In this document: piece after piece, positions 56,338 through 64,000 of the stretch | Layout of the letters: every line of letters begins with the position of its first letter | How positions within the stretch are numbered: position 1 is the stretch's first letter | Assembly: GCF_002101555.1 (NCBI RefSeq) | Contig: NZ_LQOL01000074.1 | Location: 1 to 64,000, forward strand | Length of the DNA: 64,000 nucleotides | Origin: Mycolicibacterium canariasense | Lineage (GTDB): Bacteria > Actinomycetota > Actinomycetes > Mycobacteriales > Mycobacteriaceae | Direction: 5' to 3' | Notes under the pieces: generated by a model | Told to the model about the DNA's origin: nothing | The model's input: only the letters and a program-made list of their open reading frames with translations | The model's database searches: none | Position numbers and translations under genes: made by a program

Positions 56338-57981
56338 ATGACCGGGCCGACTTCGCGCGAGGGCACCCAGTTCGGCCCCTACCGGTTGCGGCGGCTCATC
56401 GGGCGCGGTGGCATGGGTGAGGTCTACGAGGCCGAGGACACCGTCAAGGACCGCATCGTCGCGCTGAAACTGTTGCCCGAAGGCGTCTCTCACGACCCGG
56501 TGTTCCGCAAACGGCTGCAGCGCGAAGCGCATTCGGCCGGGCGTCTGCAGGAGCCGCACGTGGTGCCGATCCACGACTACGGCGAGATCGACGGCGTGCT
56601 GTACGTCGACATGCGCATGATCAACGGTCACGACCTGCGCAAGCTGCTCAAGGCGTCGGGCCCGATGCCGCCGGCGCGCGCCGTCGCCATCATCGGCCAG
56701 GTGGCCTCCGCGCTGGATGCCGCCCACGAGAGCGGCATCATGCACCGCGACGTCAAGCCGGAGAACATCCTGATCACCCGGGACGACTTCGCCTACCTGG
56801 TGGACTTCGGGATCGCCAATGCGGCCAGCGACGAGAAGCTGACCGAACTGGGCACCGCGGTGGGCACCTACGCCTACATGGCCCCGGAACGGTTCACCAG
56901 CGGTGCGGTGACCCATCGCGCCGACGTGTACGCCTTGACCTGCGTGCTGCACGAATGCCTCACCGGTGGGCAGCCGTTCCCGGGCGACAGCGTCAGCATG
57001 GTGATCACCGCCCACCTGATGAACCCGGTCCCGGCGCCCAGCACCATCCGGCCCGGGATTCCCACCGCATTCGACGCCGTGATCGCCCGCGGGATGGCCA
57101 AGAAACCCGAGGACCGGTTCGCCACCGCCGGTGAGCTGGCCGCCGCTGCGACCGAGGCGCTGAGCACGCGGGACCAGACACAGGCGGCCGACATCGTGGC
57201 GCGCGGTGAGGCCGCCACCCGGCCCGCGCCGCGGTTCGGCGCCCCTCCCGGTGCGACGCCGGCGCCCTACCCCAGCAGCCCACCGCCCGGCCGCTTCTAC
57301 ACACCGCCGCCGAGTGGTCCGACCTGGAACCAGCCCCCGCCCAGCGCGCCCGGCCCCCGCAAGAAGACCACCTGGGTACCCATCGCGGCCGCCGCCGGTG
57401 TGTTCGTCCTGGTGATCGCCGCGCTCGGGGTGTTCTGGCTGGTCAAACCCGACGACACCACGGCGGCACCGGCGACGAAGGCACCCACGTCGACCACGGA
57501 ACGGGCCGAACCGACCGAGACCACCGAACCCGCCGGGAGCACCGAGCCCGAGAGCCCGGGCACGCTGGAGAACCGGCTGCTGGGGATGCTGCCCCGCGAT
57601 TACGCGCCCGGCACCTGCCAGGTGGTGCACCCGCCGGTCACCGGAGCCCTGGCCACCGTGGACTGCGGGCCGGCCACCTCACCGGGCGGACCGGCCGCGT
57701 CGCGGTATTCGTTGTTCGCCGACCAGGGCTCGCTGTCGGGGCACTTCGACGACGCCATCAAGGGCGACTCGGAGCTGCTGCAATGCCCGGGCAGCGGTAT
57801 CGACTCGCCGACGACGTGGCATTACACCGACTCCGCGCAGCGGGCCGAGGGCTCCATCGCCTGCGGCACCTACGCCGACGGACCCGACATCACCTGGACC
57901 AAGAACTCCGACCTGATGATCGGCAACATCCAGGCACCCGACCTGGAACAGCTGCACCAGTGGTGGCTGGCGTACGGCTGA
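56338..57981 (+). CDS. Membrane Ser/Thr protein kinase next to embR (PknH-like)
   Basis: This 547-residue receptor kinase has an N-terminal kinase domain (residues 17-270). GRGGMGEVYEAED is the glycine loop, ALKLL carries the Lys, HRDVKPENIL is the catalytic loop, and DFGIANAASDEKL with TAVGTYAYMAPE forms the activation loop. A Pro-rich juxtamembrane linker, one membrane helix at about 345-367, a Thr/Glu-rich linker and an extracellular domain of about 140 residues with several Cys follow. Neighbourhood with embR matches PknH, but the extracellular domain (CQVVHPPVTGALATVDCG) is not the PknH sensor I know. Confidence 0.88.
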   Translation: MTGPTSREGTQFGPYRLRRLIGRGGMGEVYEAEDTVKDRIVALKLLPEGVSHDPVFRKRLQREAHSAGRLQEPHVVPIHDYGEIDGVLYVDMRMINGHDLRKLLKASGPMPPARAVAIIGQVASALDAAHESGIMHRDVKPENILITRDDFAYLVDFGIANAASDEKLTELGTAVGTYAYMAPERFTSGAVTHRADVYALTCVLHECLTGGQPFPGDSVSMVITAHLMNPVPAPSTIRPGIPTAFDAVIARGMAKKPEDRFATAGELAAAATEALSTRDQTQAADIVARGEAATRPAPRFGAPPGATPAPYPSSPPPGRFYTPPPSGPTWNQPPPSAPGPRKKTTWVPIAAAAGVFVLVIAALGVFWLVKPDDTTAAPATKAPTSTTERAEPTETTEPAGSTEPESPGTLENRLLGMLPRDYAPGTCQVVHPPVTGALATVDCGPATSPGGPAASRYSLFADQGSLSGHFDDAIKGDSELLQCPGSGIDSPTTWHYTDSAQRAEGSIACGTYADGPDITWTKNSDLMIGNIQAPDLEQLHQWWLAYG

Positions 57982-58077
57982 GCGCTGCCAAGGCTCCACC
58001 AAGAATCCTTCAAGACCGCCGTTGGACCCTGAGGTCATCCGGAACGACCGGACCCGACCGCACCAGGAGTTCACCCC

Positions 58078-58419
58078 ATGATCAGCACCGTCGCCCGCCC
58101 CACTTTCGTCGCCACGATGTCCGGGCTGGTGCTGGGCCTGGCCGCACTGGCCTCGGCCGGTACGGCCAACGCGATCACCTCGCAGACCGACAGCGCGTTC
58201 CTCGACGAGATCGCCAAGGAGGGCATCGCCTACGACTCGGCCACCGACGTCATCGGCAACGCGCGCCAGGTGTGTTCGGAGCTGAAAGCGGGCGCGACCG
58301 GCACCGAGATCGGCATGGACATCCTCGCCCACACCGACCTGACCACCCGGCAGGCCGCCGCCTTCGTCGTCATGTCGATCGACTACTACTGCCCGCAGTA
58401 CACCGACGCGTTCGCCTGA
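58078..58419 (+). CDS. DUF732 family secreted protein
   Basis: The 113-residue protein has an N-terminal signal peptide (hydrophobic core GLVLGLAALASAG, cleavage likely after residue 32, TANA). The mature domain is small and helical, with FLDEIAKEGIAYDSATDVIG and a Cys in QVCSELK paired with YYCPQY. This matches DUF732, a family of short mycobacterial exported proteins of unknown function. AGGAG before ATG 58078 is a ribosome binding site. The gene lies between the kinase and the thiolase-like gene, on the same strand as both. Confidence 0.85.
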   Translation: MISTVARPTFVATMSGLVLGLAALASAGTANAITSQTDSAFLDEIAKEGIAYDSATDVIGNARQVCSELKAGATGTEIGMDILAHTDLTTRQAAAFVVMSIDYYCPQYTDAFA

Positions 58420-58472
58420 GAAACCCGCGAAGTATGTTCGATCCCGACCGCAATGAAGCGAAAGGGATCACC

Positions 58473-59663
58473 ATGCCGAATCGTGTTTTCGTCGTCGGTG
58501 TCGGGATGACGAAGTTCGAGAAGCCGGGCGCACGGGAGGGCTGGGACTACCCCGACATGGCCCGCGAGTCCGGCACCAAGGCGCTGGCCGACGCCGGCAT
58601 CGACTACACCGAGGTGCAGCAGGGGTACGTCGGGTACTGCTCGGGTGACTCCACCTCGGGCCAGCGGGCCCTCTACGAGCTGGGCATGACGGGCATCCCG
58701 ATCGTCAACGTCAACAACAACTGTTCCACCGGTTCGACCGCGCTCTACCTTGCCGCACAGTCGATTCGGGGCGGTCTGGCCGAATGCGTCATCGCACTGG
58801 GCTTCGAGAAGATGCAGCCCGGCTCCCTGGGTGGCGGGGCGCAGGATCGCGAATCCCCGCTGGGCCGACACGTCAAGGCGCTGGCCGAGATCGACGAGTT
58901 CGGTTTTCCGGTGGCGCCGTGGATGTTCGGCGCGGCCGGGCGCGAGCACATGCGCAAATACGGCAGCACCGCAGAGCATTTCGCGAAGATCGGCTACAAG
59001 AACCACAAGCATTCGGTGAACAACCCGTACGCGCAGTTCCAGGACGAGTACACCCTGGACGACATCCTGGCCGCGAAGATGATCTCCGACCCGTTGACCA
59101 AGCTGCAGTGCTCCCCCACCTCCGACGGGTCGGGTGCGGCCATCGTGGCCGGCGAGGCCTTCGTCGACGCGCACGGGTTGGCCGGTCAGGCCGTGGAGAT
59201 CGTCGGGCAGGCGATGACCACCGATTTCGCCTCCACGTTCGACGGCAGCGCGGCGAACGTCATCGGCTACGACATGAATGTGCAGGCAGCCCAACAGGTT
59301 TACGATCAGGCTGGCCTCGGCCCGGCGGACTTCCAGGTGATCGAGCTGCACGACTGCTTCTCGGCCAACGAGCTGCTGCTGTACGAGGCGCTGGGCCTGT
59401 GCGGTCCGGGTGAAGCGCCCACCCTGATCGACAACGACGACACCACCTACGGCGGACGGTGGGTGGTCAACCCGTCCGGCGGCCTGATCTCCAAGGGCCA
59501 CCCGCTGGGCGCGACCGGCCTGGCGCAGTGCGCCGAGCTGACCTGGCAGCTGCGCGGCACCGCGGACAAGCGCCAGGTCGACAATGTCAGCGCGGCGCTG
59601 CAGCACAATATCGGGCTCGGCGGTGCGGCGGTGGTCACCGCCTACCAGCGCGCCGAGCGTTAG
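58473..59663 (+). CDS. ltp1: Lipid-transfer protein / SCP-x-type thiolase (Ltp1-like)
   Basis: The 396-residue thiolase-fold protein is close to Ltp1 (Rv2790c) as I remember it: VGVGMTKFEKPG, NNNCSTGSTALYLAAQ with the nucleophile Cys, IELHDCFSANELL and GGLISKGHPLGATGLAQ. Such SCP-x-like thiolases cleave branched 3-keto-acyl-CoA or perform retroaldol steps in side-chain degradation of sterols and lipids. No separate SCP2 domain is attached. GCGAAAGGG upstream supports ATG 58473. In M. tuberculosis Ltp1 is encoded elsewhere, so the gene order differs here. The stop overlaps the convergent small gene by 4 bp. Confidence 0.87.
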   Translation: MPNRVFVVGVGMTKFEKPGAREGWDYPDMARESGTKALADAGIDYTEVQQGYVGYCSGDSTSGQRALYELGMTGIPIVNVNNNCSTGSTALYLAAQSIRGGLAECVIALGFEKMQPGSLGGGAQDRESPLGRHVKALAEIDEFGFPVAPWMFGAAGREHMRKYGSTAEHFAKIGYKNHKHSVNNPYAQFQDEYTLDDILAAKMISDPLTKLQCSPTSDGSGAAIVAGEAFVDAHGLAGQAVEIVGQAMTTDFASTFDGSAANVIGYDMNVQAAQQVYDQAGLGPADFQVIELHDCFSANELLLYEALGLCGPGEAPTLIDNDDTTYGGRWVVNPSGGLISKGHPLGATGLAQCAELTWQLRGTADKRQVDNVSAALQHNIGLGGAAVVTAYQRAER

Positions 59664-59998
59664 GGCTTGCCGCGGCTCGGGGTCTGCTGGGCCACCCCGT
59701 GCCGCAGCGGGCTGGTGGCTTGTGCCGCCGTCGACTCCTGCACCGGCGACCCGCCGGCCGCGCCCTGCACGCGGGGGGCATTCGCCGGGTTACCCGGCGA
59801 CGGTTCGGCACCGCCCTCGAGTTCGCGCTGCCGGGCTTCGAGCACCTCTAGCACGGGCACCCGGGCGGCGTGGCCGGCCTCGTGCGTGAGCACGGCGGTC
59901 AGCTCGTCGAGGTCCAGGGCACGGATCCGGTGCCGGAGGTCACCGAGGGACATCTGGTCGTAGTCGGGCAGCGGCAGTTGGGGTTCATCGGAGCTCAT
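59660..59998 (-). CDS. Small protein with the helical domain of the lipid droplet-associated protein
   Basis: The 112-residue protein starts with a conserved 60-residue helical domain: LPLPDYDQMSLGDLRHRIRALD and VLTHEAGHAARVPVLEVLEAR. A Gly/Pro/Ala-rich disordered tail follows. The domain resembles the C-terminus of the lipid droplet-associated protein at 5364. No signal peptide or membrane helix is visible and no function is known. It is convergent with the Ltp1-like gene. The ATG at 59998 has no clear ribosome binding site. Confidence 0.72.
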   Translation of the reverse strand: MSSDEPQLPLPDYDQMSLGDLRHRIRALDLDELTAVLTHEAGHAARVPVLEVLEARQRELEGGAEPSPGNPANAPRVQGAAGGSPVQESTAAQATSPLRHGVAQQTPSRGKP

Positions 59999-60046
59999 GG
60001 CTACTGGCGTAGCCGCCGGGCGCCGCGGCTAAACGGGGCGATTTAG

Positions 60047-60081
60047 GCACGTCCTGTAATGGTCAGCGTTACAGAACGTGC
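60047..60081 (-). terminator. 13-bp hairpin after the fadD gene
   Basis: GCACGTCCTGTAA (60047-60059) pairs with TTACAGAACGTGC (60069-60081) with one mismatch. It starts 6 bp after the fadD stop and lacks a T-tract. Confidence 0.6.
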
Positions 60082-60086
60082 ACAAA

Positions 60087-61739
60087 TCACAGGATGATGA
60101 CCTCGTAGACCCCTTCGGCGTGCCGGGCCCGGATGGTCTTCTTGTCGTACTTGCCGACGCTGGTGCGCGGGACCTGCTCGATGAACGTCCACCGCTCGGG
60201 CAGCCACCACCGGACCACCTTGTCCGCCAAGAACTCCCGCAGCTCGGCGGCTTCGGCCGAGGCCCCTTCGTCCAGCACGACGACGGCCAGCGGACGTTCC
60301 TGCCAGCGCTCGTCGGGCACGCCCACCACGGCCGCCTCCAGCACGGCGGGATGCGCGATCAGGTGGTTCTCCAGTTCCACCGACGAGATCCATTCCCCGC
60401 CGGATTTGATGACATCCTTGGCCCGGTCGGTCAGCGTGACGTAACCATCGGGGTCGATCACGCCGACATCGCCGGTGCGCAGCCAGCCGCTGTCGAACTT
60501 CTCGGCGTCGCGGCCCAGGTAGTAACCCCCGGTGATCCACGGCCCGCGCACCTCCAGCTCACCCACCGCCTTACCGTCGTCGGGCAGCCGGTTGCCCTCG
60601 TCATCGACGATGCGAACCTCGACCCCGCACATCGGCCGGCCCTGGGTGGCGCGCATCTGCCAGTGCCGCTCCTCGGACACCCCGGGCAGGGGCTTGGCGA
60701 CGGTGGCCAGCGGCGAGGTCTCGGTCATTCCCCAGGCCTGCTGGATGTAGACGCCGTGGCGCTCCTGGAACGTCCGCATCAACGACAACGGCACCGCCGA
60801 GCCACCGCAGGCAACCAGGCGCAGCGACGAAATGTCATGGCCGGGAGTCTTTTCCAGGCAATGCATGACGTCGTTCCAGATGGTCGGGACCGCTCCGGCC
60901 ACCGTCGGGCGCCGCGATTCGATCAGCTCGATGAGCGAGGCCCCGTCCAGGAACCGGTCCGGCATGGCCAGGTCGGCGCCGGCCATCAGCGCGGCGTAGG
61001 GCAGTCCCCACGCGTTGGCGTGGAACATCGGCACGATCGGCAGCACCACGTCGCCGGAGCTGACGTCCAGCGCGTTGGCGGTGCACGCCGTCAGCGCGTG
61101 CAGATAACTCGAACGATGGCTGTAGACAACACCTTTCGGATTACCGGTGGTGCCGCTGGTGTAGCACATGGCGGCCGCTGAGTTCTCGTCGAGCTCGGGC
61201 CAGTCGAACTCGGCGGGCTGGCCGGCCAGCAGTTCGTCGTAGCGCACCACCGCCGGCCCGGCCAGCGCGCTGGTGTCCCCGTCGCCGACGACGATGACGG
61301 TGTGCACGGTGGTCAGCTGCGGCAGCACCGGCGCCAGCAGGGGCAGCAGCGAGGAGTCGGCGATGATCACCCGATCCTCGGCCTCGTTGGCGATGTAGGC
61401 GATCTGCTCGGGCGCCAACCGGATGTTCAGCGTGTGCAGCACGGCGCCCATGGCGGGTACGGCCAGGTACGCGACCAGGTGCTCGGCGTTGTTCCACTGG
61501 AACGTGGCGACCCGCTGGTCACCGGTGATGCCCAGCCCACGCAGGGCGTGCGCCAGCCTGGCGGCCTGTTCGCCGACGTCACGGTAGGTGAGGCTGCGAT
61601 GGCCCAGCCCCGATGTCGCCGCCGCTGCGGCTCCGCCCTGTCTCGTGGCGGTGGTGACGACGCGGTCCCCGTTGACGCCGCAGGCGTGACGCAGGATCGC
61701 GGTGATGGTCAGCGGCCAATTCTGCATGGTGGAGTACAC
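60087..61739 (-). CDS. Fatty acyl-CoA/AMP ligase (FadD family)
   Basis: The 550-residue adenylate-forming enzyme activates a fatty acid to its CoA thioester through an acyl-AMP. Motifs are YTSGTTGNPKGVVYSHRSS (ATP loop), QAWGMTETSPL, GWLRTGDVGVID and SGGEWISSVELEN, with the C-terminal catalytic Lys in SVGKYDKKTIRA. It resembles medium/long-chain FadD enzymes such as FadD14, which I recall next to the DapB-like gene (Rv1059) in M. tuberculosis; here four other genes separate them. GTG 61739 has TACCAT 7 nt upstream, which favours it over ATG 61727. Confidence 0.92.
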   Translation of the reverse strand: MYSTMQNWPLTITAILRHACGVNGDRVVTTATRQGGAAAAATSGLGHRSLTYRDVGEQAARLAHALRGLGITGDQRVATFQWNNAEHLVAYLAVPAMGAVLHTLNIRLAPEQIAYIANEAEDRVIIADSSLLPLLAPVLPQLTTVHTVIVVGDGDTSALAGPAVVRYDELLAGQPAEFDWPELDENSAAAMCYTSGTTGNPKGVVYSHRSSYLHALTACTANALDVSSGDVVLPIVPMFHANAWGLPYAALMAGADLAMPDRFLDGASLIELIESRRPTVAGAVPTIWNDVMHCLEKTPGHDISSLRLVACGGSAVPLSLMRTFQERHGVYIQQAWGMTETSPLATVAKPLPGVSEERHWQMRATQGRPMCGVEVRIVDDEGNRLPDDGKAVGELEVRGPWITGGYYLGRDAEKFDSGWLRTGDVGVIDPDGYVTLTDRAKDVIKSGGEWISSVELENHLIAHPAVLEAAVVGVPDERWQERPLAVVVLDEGASAEAAELREFLADKVVRWWLPERWTFIEQVPRTSVGKYDKKTIRARHAEGVYEVIIL

Positions 61740-61746
61740 CGCCGCG

Positions 61747-61752
61747 ATGGTA
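61747..61752 (-). promoter_or_regulatory. -10 box TACCAT of the fadD gene
   Basis: TACCAT lies 7 nt before the GTG at 61739 on the minus strand. Confidence 0.5.
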
Positions 61753-61842
61753 GCGCCAGCGCGGACGTCACCTGCAACGAATCACCACGGTCCGGCGATG
61801 TAGTTCACAGCAAGTGTTCATCGATCCGACAGGGGGCGCACC

Positions 61843-62166
61843 ATGCGTCCATCACTCGTCGCCGCGTTGTCCGCGACGGCCGTGCTCCTCACCGCCGCAC
61901 CGCCGGCCCACGCCGACCAGTCGCCGCAGGAGACCATCGGCCGGCTGGAGGCCGAGGGCTACACCGTCAACGTGGACCGGGTCGGCAGCGCCCCGCTGGA
62001 TCAATGCGTCGTCACCAGCGTCCGCAACCCACAGACCGTGACCCGGCTGATCAGGGTCGACAACGGCCGGAACGGCAAACACGACTACGACTACATCGAG
62101 GTGGTGGTCAGCCGGTCCATCTCGGTGTCGCTCGACTGCACCGCCAACCAGCAACATGCGCCATGA
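61843..62166 (+). CDS. Small secreted protein, paralogue A
   Basis: The 107-residue protein has a signal peptide (hydrophobic core LVAALSATAVLLTAAP, cleavage likely after PAHA, residue 24). The mature domain of about 80 residues has ETIGRLEAEGYTVNVDRVG, a Cys in LDQCVVTSVRNP and a Cys near the end (SLDC), which probably form a disulfide. The downstream gene encodes a close relative. The family is common among mycobacterial exported proteins; the function is unknown. GGGGGC is the likely ribosome binding site. Confidence 0.82.
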   Translation: MRPSLVAALSATAVLLTAAPPAHADQSPQETIGRLEAEGYTVNVDRVGSAPLDQCVVTSVRNPQTVTRLIRVDNGRNGKHDYDYIEVVVSRSISVSLDCTANQQHAP

Positions 62167-62173
62167 TGGACAG

Positions 62174-62500
62174 ATGCGTATGAGATGGGCACTGGCCACG
62201 GTCGGGACAGCCGCCGCAGCCGCGGCAATCATCGTCCCCGCGGGGCCCGCCTCCGCCGAGGAGACGGCACAGGAGACCATCAGTCGCCTGCAGTCCGAGG
62301 GGTACACGGTGAACATCGACCGCACCGGCACCCTGCCGCTGAGCCAGTGCGTGGTGACCAACGTCCGCAACCCGAACACCGTCAAGCAGTGGGTGCCCTA
62401 TGTCGGGCCCGGCACCGACGAGCGGGTGCTGGTGCAGCAGACGATCAGTCAGTCGATCTCGGTGACATTGGACTGCAACCGGTCGATCTCGGGCGGTTAG
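62174..62500 (+). CDS. Small secreted protein, paralogue B
   Basis: The 108-residue protein is a tandem paralogue of the preceding one: signal peptide to about residue 28 (GPASA), then ETISRLQSEGYTVNIDRTG, LSQCVVTNVRNPNTV and a C-terminal LDC. Both cysteines are conserved. The start may be ATG 62174 or ATG 62180; an upstream ATG at 62156 lies inside paralogue A. The gap to paralogue A is 7 bp, so they are cotranscribed. Its end overlaps the convergent beta-propeller gene by 4 bp. Confidence 0.82.
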   Translation: MRMRWALATVGTAAAAAAIIVPAGPASAEETAQETISRLQSEGYTVNIDRTGTLPLSQCVVTNVRNPNTVKQWVPYVGPGTDERVLVQQTISQSISVTLDCNRSISGG

Positions 62501-63516
62501 ACGCCGACCGGCTCCAGCTGCCGCGCCTCGGGGAAGGCCACCGCCTCGAACGGCGAGTACATCGGCGACGGCGGGGTGACCCGGAACGCGGTGATCCGGC
62601 CGTCCACATCGGCGACGTAGAGCCGGTCCCCCTGGCCGCTGAGGGCCAGGGCGGTGGGCCGGGAGCCGACCGTGATGGTCTCCAGCACGTCGTTGGTGAC
62701 CGTGCACAGCACCGACACCTGGTCGTAGTCCACCACATAGGCGCGCGAGCCATCGGCCGAGAGCGCCATCTGGATCGGCAGCGCGCCGGCCGCCACGGTG
62801 CCGGTGACGGCGAAGGCGGCCAGGTCCACCACGACGATCGCGCCCAGCGCGGTCAGGTCCGAGGTCAGCACGTAGGCGGCGGTCTTGGTGAGCGCGAGAT
62901 CGCGGATCGGCGCACCGATGGACAGCGACTTGCGCACGGTGGCGGTCTCGGTGTCGATCATCAGCAGGCGGCTGCCCGTGACGGTCGTGACGGCGGCGTA
63001 CAGCTCCCGCCCGGACGCGGCGATGCGCAGCCCGTCGATGGAGGCGCCGATACCGGCGGGGATGTCGATGGTGCCCACCCGCTCGGCGGTGGTGTCGATG
63101 ACGGCGATATCGACGTGGTCGTTGCCGGTGCGCGCGACGTAGGCACGCTTGCCGTCGCGGCTCACCTCGACGGCGGTGGCCGTGAAGGCCAGCGGGTAGC
63201 TGGCCAGCACGGCGTTGGCCCGGGTGTCGACGACCACGACGGTGTCGACCTCGGCGGTGCCGGTGACCACGTAGGCGCGGTCCTCGGCGAGTGCGATGGC
63301 GGTCGGCTCACCGGCCACGTCGACCACGGCCGGGGCGGCGACGGTGTCCGGGCGCACCACGGTGACCGAGCCGTCGCCGTGGTTGGCCACGACGATGGTG
63401 GTGGAGTCGGCGGCGACGTCCGCGATGGCGCCCCGCCCGATCTGCACCGACCCCGCGTAGGCGGTCCGGGATTCGTTCACGGCGGCGTCATTTGCGCGCA
63501 CGGAAACACTTGCCAT
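62497..63516 (-). CDS. YVTN/YncE-type beta-propeller protein
   Basis: The 339-residue protein is made of about seven repeats of 40-45 residues with the YVTN-type pattern, for example ADSTTIVVANHGDGSVTVV, VSRDGKRAYVARTGNDHVD and LSADGSRAYVVDYDQVSV, forming a seven-bladed propeller. No signal peptide or enzyme motif is visible. Such proteins serve as binding scaffolds, sometimes at the cell surface. GGAGG about 11 bases upstream supports ATG 63516. Confidence 0.85.
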   Translation of the reverse strand: MASVSVRANDAAVNESRTAYAGSVQIGRGAIADVAADSTTIVVANHGDGSVTVVRPDTVAAPAVVDVAGEPTAIALAEDRAYVVTGTAEVDTVVVVDTRANAVLASYPLAFTATAVEVSRDGKRAYVARTGNDHVDIAVIDTTAERVGTIDIPAGIGASIDGLRIAASGRELYAAVTTVTGSRLLMIDTETATVRKSLSIGAPIRDLALTKTAAYVLTSDLTALGAIVVVDLAAFAVTGTVAAGALPIQMALSADGSRAYVVDYDQVSVLCTVTNDVLETITVGSRPTALALSGQGDRLYVADVDGRITAFRVTPPSPMYSPFEAVAFPEARQLEPVGV

Positions 63517-63953
63517 TTCTTCGACACCTCCGCCGGTATAACCGCACCGGCACTAGATTCAGTCGCGATGCGCCGAGGATGGCGCGTTCTGGATCGAGTT
63601 TAGCGACGCTTCCGACAAGCAAAACCAACCTTGTGCGGCCCCCGGCGTTGACGTGCCGTCAACCTCTCAGACACCGCTTAGAAAACAATTCGTTATACAT
63701 TTGTGACCAAGTTTCAGCAACCCACCGTAATGCCCTGAACTGGAAATACCGCGCATTGGCAATTCCCCCGGGGCGCGGTCGCACCATCCGTCACATCACG
63801 GATTCTTAGCGTGACGCCGCAAAGTGAGCGCCAGATCACAGCGGACGGATCAGCAAACTTCGTGTCACACCAGACCACTCGGCGCGTCGCCCGAGTGGGC
63901 GAGAACGGGGTCGACCCATTCGAATTGACATTGCTGTCAAATTAGCTGCCGGC
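63517..63953. other. 437-bp intergenic region with AT-rich part and small palindromes
   Basis: No convincing gene is seen. Positions 63660-63720 are unusually AT-rich for this genome. TTGACG/CGTCAA (63648-63662, 3-bp spacer) and TTGACA/TGTCAA (63925-63940, 4-bp spacer) are similar inverted repeats. The hairpin at 63875-63898 probably ends the gene that enters from the right edge. Confidence 0.5.
63875..63898 (-). terminator. Hairpin after the partial gene at the right edge
   Basis: CCACTCGG (63875-63882) pairs with CCGAGTGG (63891-63898) around 8 nt. It is 56 bp beyond the stop codon of the minus-strand partial gene. Confidence 0.4.
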
Positions 63954-64000
63954 TCATGGCAGCAGGACGAATGACAGCCCTTTCTCGGCCTTGACGGTGC
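63954..64000 (-). CDS. C-terminal end of an unidentified gene
   Basis: Read on the minus strand from the window edge, the frame gives TVKAEKGLSFVLLP followed by TGA at 63956..63954, with G or C at most third codon positions. It is probably the last 14 codons of a gene beyond position 64000. Too little is present to name it, and the short open frame could be chance. Confidence 0.4.
   Translation of the reverse strand, partial: TVKAEKGLSFVLLP

Noticed and set aside
63492..63809. Plus-strand frame of 105 codons near the right edge
   Set aside because: It starts antisense inside the beta-propeller gene and runs through AT-rich intergenic DNA with mixed codon usage and no conserved motif.

Overview
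The window is chromosomal DNA of a high-GC actinobacterium, almost certainly a rapid-growing Mycobacterium (Mycolicibacterium type). The evidence is the gene content (mycothiol conjugate amidase Mca, PIN-PhoH2, DesA2, LpqV, Pra, EchA8/EchA9, EmbR plus a Ser/Thr kinase) and a gene order that, as I remember it, follows M. tuberculosis from Rv1112 down to about Rv1058 in reverse, with insertions. No rRNA, tRNA, CRISPR array, prophage or insertion sequence was seen.

Layout. 1-3.2 kb: start of an aldehyde dehydrogenase gene, its likely GAF-domain regulator, a small coiled-coil protein and the ATPase YchF. 3.2-7.4 kb: a DUF6542-like membrane protein, IspH (isoprenoids), a lipid-droplet-associated protein and exonuclease VII (xseA-xseB). 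7.4-11.2 kb: a 3-beta-hydroxysteroid dehydrogenase and two further NAD(P)-dependent dehydrogenases, with two KstR-type operators (sterol catabolism). 11.2-20.6 kb: AI-2E family permease, DUF4245 protein, GlpX, fumarase, a CPA-type antiporter, a PRC-barrel protein, a polysaccharide deacetylase, a phoAT-like ORF with PhoH2, and DesA2. 20.6-31.3 kb: a long Chlamydia-type GlyA, a DUF885 peptidase-like protein, CoaA, membrane proteins, a short-chain Z-prenyl diphosphate synthase, hemolysin III, a ketosteroid-isomerase-like protein, a DUF255 protein, a small membrane protein and Mca. 31.3-39 kb: DUF4307 protein, GreA, a frameshifted GPP34 gene, MetB, two proline-rich membrane proteins, Cbs and LipU. 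39-48.5 kb: SGNH esterase, FadA3, a frameshifted DUF559 gene, PurT, a Bax-inhibitor protein, EchA9-EchA8, a membrane alpha/beta-hydrolase and a rhodanese. 48.5-64 kb: cysteine dioxygenase, LpqV, an SDR, two patatins, an SRPBCC protein, a zinc alcohol dehydrogenase, a DapB-like dehydrogenase, EmbR and kinase, secreted small proteins, an Ltp1-like thiolase, a FadD ligase and a beta-propeller protein.

Working together. Most genes are core metabolism: sulfur amino acids (MetB, Cbs, cysteine dioxygenase, rhodanese), central carbon (GlpX, fumarase), CoA and one-carbon supply (CoaA, GlyA, PurT), branched-chain and fatty acyl-CoA turnover (EchA9, EchA8, FadA3, FadD, Ltp-like), and steroid processing. 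Three KstR-type boxes (7391, 9324, 55083) tie separate loci into a possible sterol regulon. The third lies between a DapB-like gene and embR.

Expression signals. At least 18 genes have a TANNNT hexamer 6-8 nt before the start codon, the layout of leaderless mycobacterial mRNAs. I used this to choose several starts. Other points worth a second look are the phoAT candidate, in-frame minisatellites in two enzymes, two homopolymer frameshifts, a stem-loop at the predicted 5' end of the greA mRNA, and a 16-bp palindrome present in two intergenic regions.
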